Assembly: GCA_903929845.1 (NCBI GenBank)
Contig: CAIYWF010000067.1
Span: 1 to 7,650 of the forward strand
Reading direction: 5' to 3'
Origin: an uncultured Chlorobiaceae bacterium
GTDB taxonomy: Bacteria; Bacteroidota; Chlorobiia; Chlorobiales; Chlorobiaceae
Length of the DNA stretch: 7,650 bases
The notes beneath the pieces are model-generated. The model made no database searches. It was given only the letters and a program-made list of their open reading frames with translations, and had not been told where the DNA came from. This document shows positions 6,227 to 7,650 of the stretch, one piece after another. The translations under genes and the position numbers were made by a program. Numbering within the stretch: the stretch's first letter is position 1; the number at the start of each line of letters is the position of its first letter.

Positions 6227-7009
6227 TTATAATATTTTTTGGATTGCAAGATAGTACTTAATACGAGCGAGTTGATCCACAAAGGCTTCAGGTGTTACTA
6301 TGATGATACCTGAATAGGGATGATCAAGGGCAACAATCAAAAGAAGTACAAGAGTAATTATTCCTGCAAGTGATGCAACCATAAAAGACTGTGCCCACAA
6401 ATTCTCCATCCCAAAGAGAAAGCTGAACCCTATGGTAATTATTGCACCGACAATCATCACACTCCACATGAAGTCAGGAATACCTTCTTTGGCTGCTTGC
6501 ACTCTATGATTTCGTGCGTTATAAAAGTTATTCAGCCTGCTGATAATTTCCTGATACCAAATTTTTTGATGCTCATTGGCGGGTTTGATTTCTGTCACCA
6601 GGGTAAAAATACGCGCGATCGATTTCACCGCCTTTTCACTTGTTTCTTCTTTAGCCATCAATGCCCACTCTTCATTGATAACGATATTGGTATAGTTAAC
6701 TATTTCCTTCGAAACCAATGATTTCTGTGGCTCATCAAAGACTTGCATGTCCCGCAGAACCGATGCCATACACTGTACCTCTTCCTGAACTCTGCTATCG
6801 GCGTCACGAAACATCTCCCACTCCACAATTACAACAAAAGCAAGCAAAACAGCATAAATAACACCAACTACCGCATAAATAAATCCGGCGACTTCATTAT
6901 GCTTGGCCATGAATGAATGCCCATAAACTTTTCTGACGATCCCTAGGCATAACACCGAAACAGCCATTACCAACCCAGTCACACTGACAAGAAACCAAAC
7001 ATCCGTCAT
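6227..7009 (-). CDS. DUF4239 / bestrophin-like integral membrane protein
   Basis: 260 residues from the ATG at 7009. There are two hydrophobic segments at the N-terminus (about 3-26 and 38-63), a hydrophilic, partly helical central region (64-178), and two more membrane segments (about 179-200 and 206-228). HNEVAGFIYAVVGVIYAVLL (37-56) and the tail FGMENLWAQSFM ... LDHPYSGIIIVTPEAF are the conserved blocks of the DUF4239 family (bestrophin-like in Pfam, from memory). The function is not established; a channel role is only suggested by the distant bestrophin similarity. A longer frame opens at a GTG at 7051, but that codon lies inside a hairpin and lacks a ribosome binding site, and the added 14 residues are unlike a membrane-protein start, so I prefer 7009. 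No good Shine-Dalgarno precedes 7009 either. It is co-directional with the STAS gene upstream, which is separated from it by a structured element. Confidence 0.82.
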   Translation of the reverse strand: MTDVWFLVSVTGLVMAVSVLCLGIVRKVYGHSFMAKHNEVAGFIYAVVGVIYAVLLAFVVIVEWEMFRDADSRVQEEVQCMASVLRDMQVFDEPQKSLVSKEIVNYTNIVINEEWALMAKEETSEKAVKSIARIFTLVTEIKPANEHQKIWYQEIISRLNNFYNARNHRVQAAKEGIPDFMWSVMIVGAIITIGFSFLFGMENLWAQSFMVASLAGIITLVLLLIVALDHPYSGIIIVTPEAFVDQLARIKYYLAIQKIL

Positions 7010-7032
7010 AAATGTAAGCGTTTGAAATCGCT

Positions 7033-7064
7033 GATAAAAGCTCCCCGCCACAAGGGGCGGGGAG
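7033..7064 (-). terminator. Possible Rho-independent terminator after the STAS gene
   Basis: CTCCCCGCC (7041-7049) and GGCGGGGAG (7056-7064) form a perfect 9-bp stem with a six-base loop. Read on the minus strand it is followed by CTTTTATC, a short U-run, which fits termination of the STAS transcript about 70 bases past its stop. On the plus strand the following TTTCATT is weaker. If it works, the membrane protein gene needs its own promoter, and I see no convincing one. Confidence 0.5.
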
Positions 7065-7078
7065 TTTCATTAAAATAA

Positions 7079-7115
7079 GGCAGAAACTTCACCGCAAGCG
7101 GTGAGGATTTCTACC
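7079..7115. repeat. Long imperfect hairpin
   Basis: CACCGC-AA-GCGGTG forms the core (7090-7103). It is extended outward by CTT/AGG with one wobble, AGAAA/TTTCT after a bulged A, and GG/CC past a mismatch. It lies immediately beside the GC-rich hairpin at 7041-7064, within the inverted-repeat unit 7005-7143. It lacks a T-tract on either strand. Confidence 0.55.
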
Positions 7116-7130
7116 AAAGGAGAGTAATGC

Positions 7131-7650
7131 TTACATTTTTGACTTATCGTAAGCATCAAGCAACACAACCTCCTCAGAAAGCTCTTCACGTTCAAAGAAC
7201 GTCTTAACCCCTTCATTTGCTCCACAGATATAGACGTCACAATCAATATTCATTTTCTGCTTCTCGAATATTATTGTGCGTACTGCTTCTTCAACGAGGG
7301 ACTGAAGCGCTGTCATATCAAAAGCTACTTTGGCCGGGTTTTTAGAGGCAATCTCTACAAGTTTTTTTCTGAATGAGTGAATTGCCACATGATCCAGTTC
7401 ACCTGAAAGTGTCAATTTGGTAATGTCACCATCCTGATCAACAGTCATCGTGAAATGTTCTACACTGCCAACCGGTACTAGGCGAACCTGAACTTTGACA
7501 CGATTTTGAGTTTCTGGAAGCTTGACAGTAAGATTATCAGCATCAAAATCCTGATACTCCTTTCCATCAATCCATGCTTTTTCAATCTTGCAACATCCTG
7601 CTGGCAGAATATCAGGGGCAACACGAAGAATGTTGTCCTTGAAACCATGA
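7131..7650 (-). CDS. STAS-domain protein (anti-sigma-antagonist-like), 5' end beyond window
   Basis: The minus frame is open from the right edge (first complete codon 7649-7647) to the TAA at 7133-7131, giving 172 visible residues. The last 105 residues form a STAS domain: a beta start (DITKLTLSGELD), helix VAIHSFRKKLVEIA, the strand VAFDMTALQSL, a helix, then VYICGANEGVKTFFEREEL. STAS proteins act as anti-anti-sigma factors or partner-switching modules, normally controlled by Ser/Thr phosphorylation. Here the usual D-S-S/T-G phosphosite is replaced by VEEA, with Glu where the serine should be. The preceding 67 residues, including EKAWIDGKEYQDFDADNLTVKLP and RVKVQVRLVP, look beta-rich and are not recognised. 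An ATG at 7448 could start a STAS-only protein, but no ribosome binding site precedes it and the frame runs straight through, so the longer gene is preferred. Confidence 0.75.
   Translation of the reverse strand, partial: HGFKDNILRVAPDILPAGCCKIEKAWIDGKEYQDFDADNLTVKLPETQNRVKVQVRLVPVGSVEHFTMTVDQDGDITKLTLSGELDHVAIHSFRKKLVEIASKNPAKVAFDMTALQSLVEEAVRTIIFEKQKMNIDCDVYICGANEGVKTFFEREELSEEVVLLDAYDKSKM

Larger units (their letters stand above)
7005..7143. repeat. MITE-like or IS-end element with terminal inverted repeats and two internal hairpins
   Basis: An 18-base sequence at 7005-7022 (GTCATAAATGTAAGCGTT) recurs inverted at 7126-7143 with 16 of 18 positions matching; ten are contiguous (AAATGTAAGC / GCTTACATTT). 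Between them are two hairpins, 7041-7064 (9-bp GC-rich stem) and 7079-7115 (about 16 pairs with a wobble, a bulge and a mismatch). The 139-base unit has no coding capacity. Terminal repeats plus internal structure recall a MITE, or a relic of an IS200/IS605-type end, but no target duplication is evident at the borders. The left repeat contains the start of the membrane protein gene, and the right repeat contains the stop of the STAS gene. A copy elsewhere in the genome would settle mobility. Confidence 0.5.

Noticed and set aside
7010..7051. GTG start at 7051 for the DUF4239 protein
   Set aside because: The codon lies in the loop and stem of a GC-rich hairpin with no ribosome binding site, and the ATG at 7009 gives a typical membrane-protein N-terminus.

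Overview
The window looks like part of the chromosome of an anaerobic bacterium. It carries a class I hybrid cluster protein (Hcp) with its companion iron-sulfur protein, a cysteine-bearing Rrf2-family regulator, and CydDC, the ABC exporter needed to assemble cytochrome bd. My best guess is a green sulfur bacterium (Chlorobiaceae) or a similar strict anaerobe. That guess rests on the feel of the proteins and gene content, not on any marker gene, so treat it as tentative.

Left part (1-2250), all minus strand: an Rrf2-type regulator (1759-2205) is followed by a 4Fe-4S protein (836-1729) and by hcp, whose N-terminal 248 residues are visible before the left edge cuts it off (1-746). The genes are closely spaced and read as one nitrosative/oxidative-stress operon. 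A near-perfect 35-bp palindrome (2213-2247) lies just before the regulator start and overlaps a plausible promoter, so the operon is probably autoregulated. The regulator has three cysteines and an N-terminal Asp placed like the Fe-S ligands of NsrR-type sensors.

Middle part: the gap 2248-2613 has no intact gene. It contains an eroded fragment resembling an RTX (haemolysin-type calcium-binding) repeat. Next come cydD (2614-4353) and cydC (4350-6074) on the plus strand, overlapping by ATGA. Both are complete ABC half-transporters with all nucleotide-binding motifs. No cydAB is in the window. CydDC supports an O2-reducing (and NO-resistant) quinol oxidase, so its position beside the Hcp operon makes a plausible O2/NO defence neighbourhood, though the two units are transcribed divergently.

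Right part (6075-7650), minus strand: a DUF4239/bestrophin-like membrane protein (6227-7009) lies downstream of a partial STAS-domain protein that runs off the right edge (7131-7650). Between them is an unusual structured segment (7005-7143). It has 18-bp imperfect terminal inverted repeats enclosing two strong hairpins, resembles a MITE or an IS end, and contributes the stop of one gene and the start of the next. One of its hairpins could terminate the STAS transcript.
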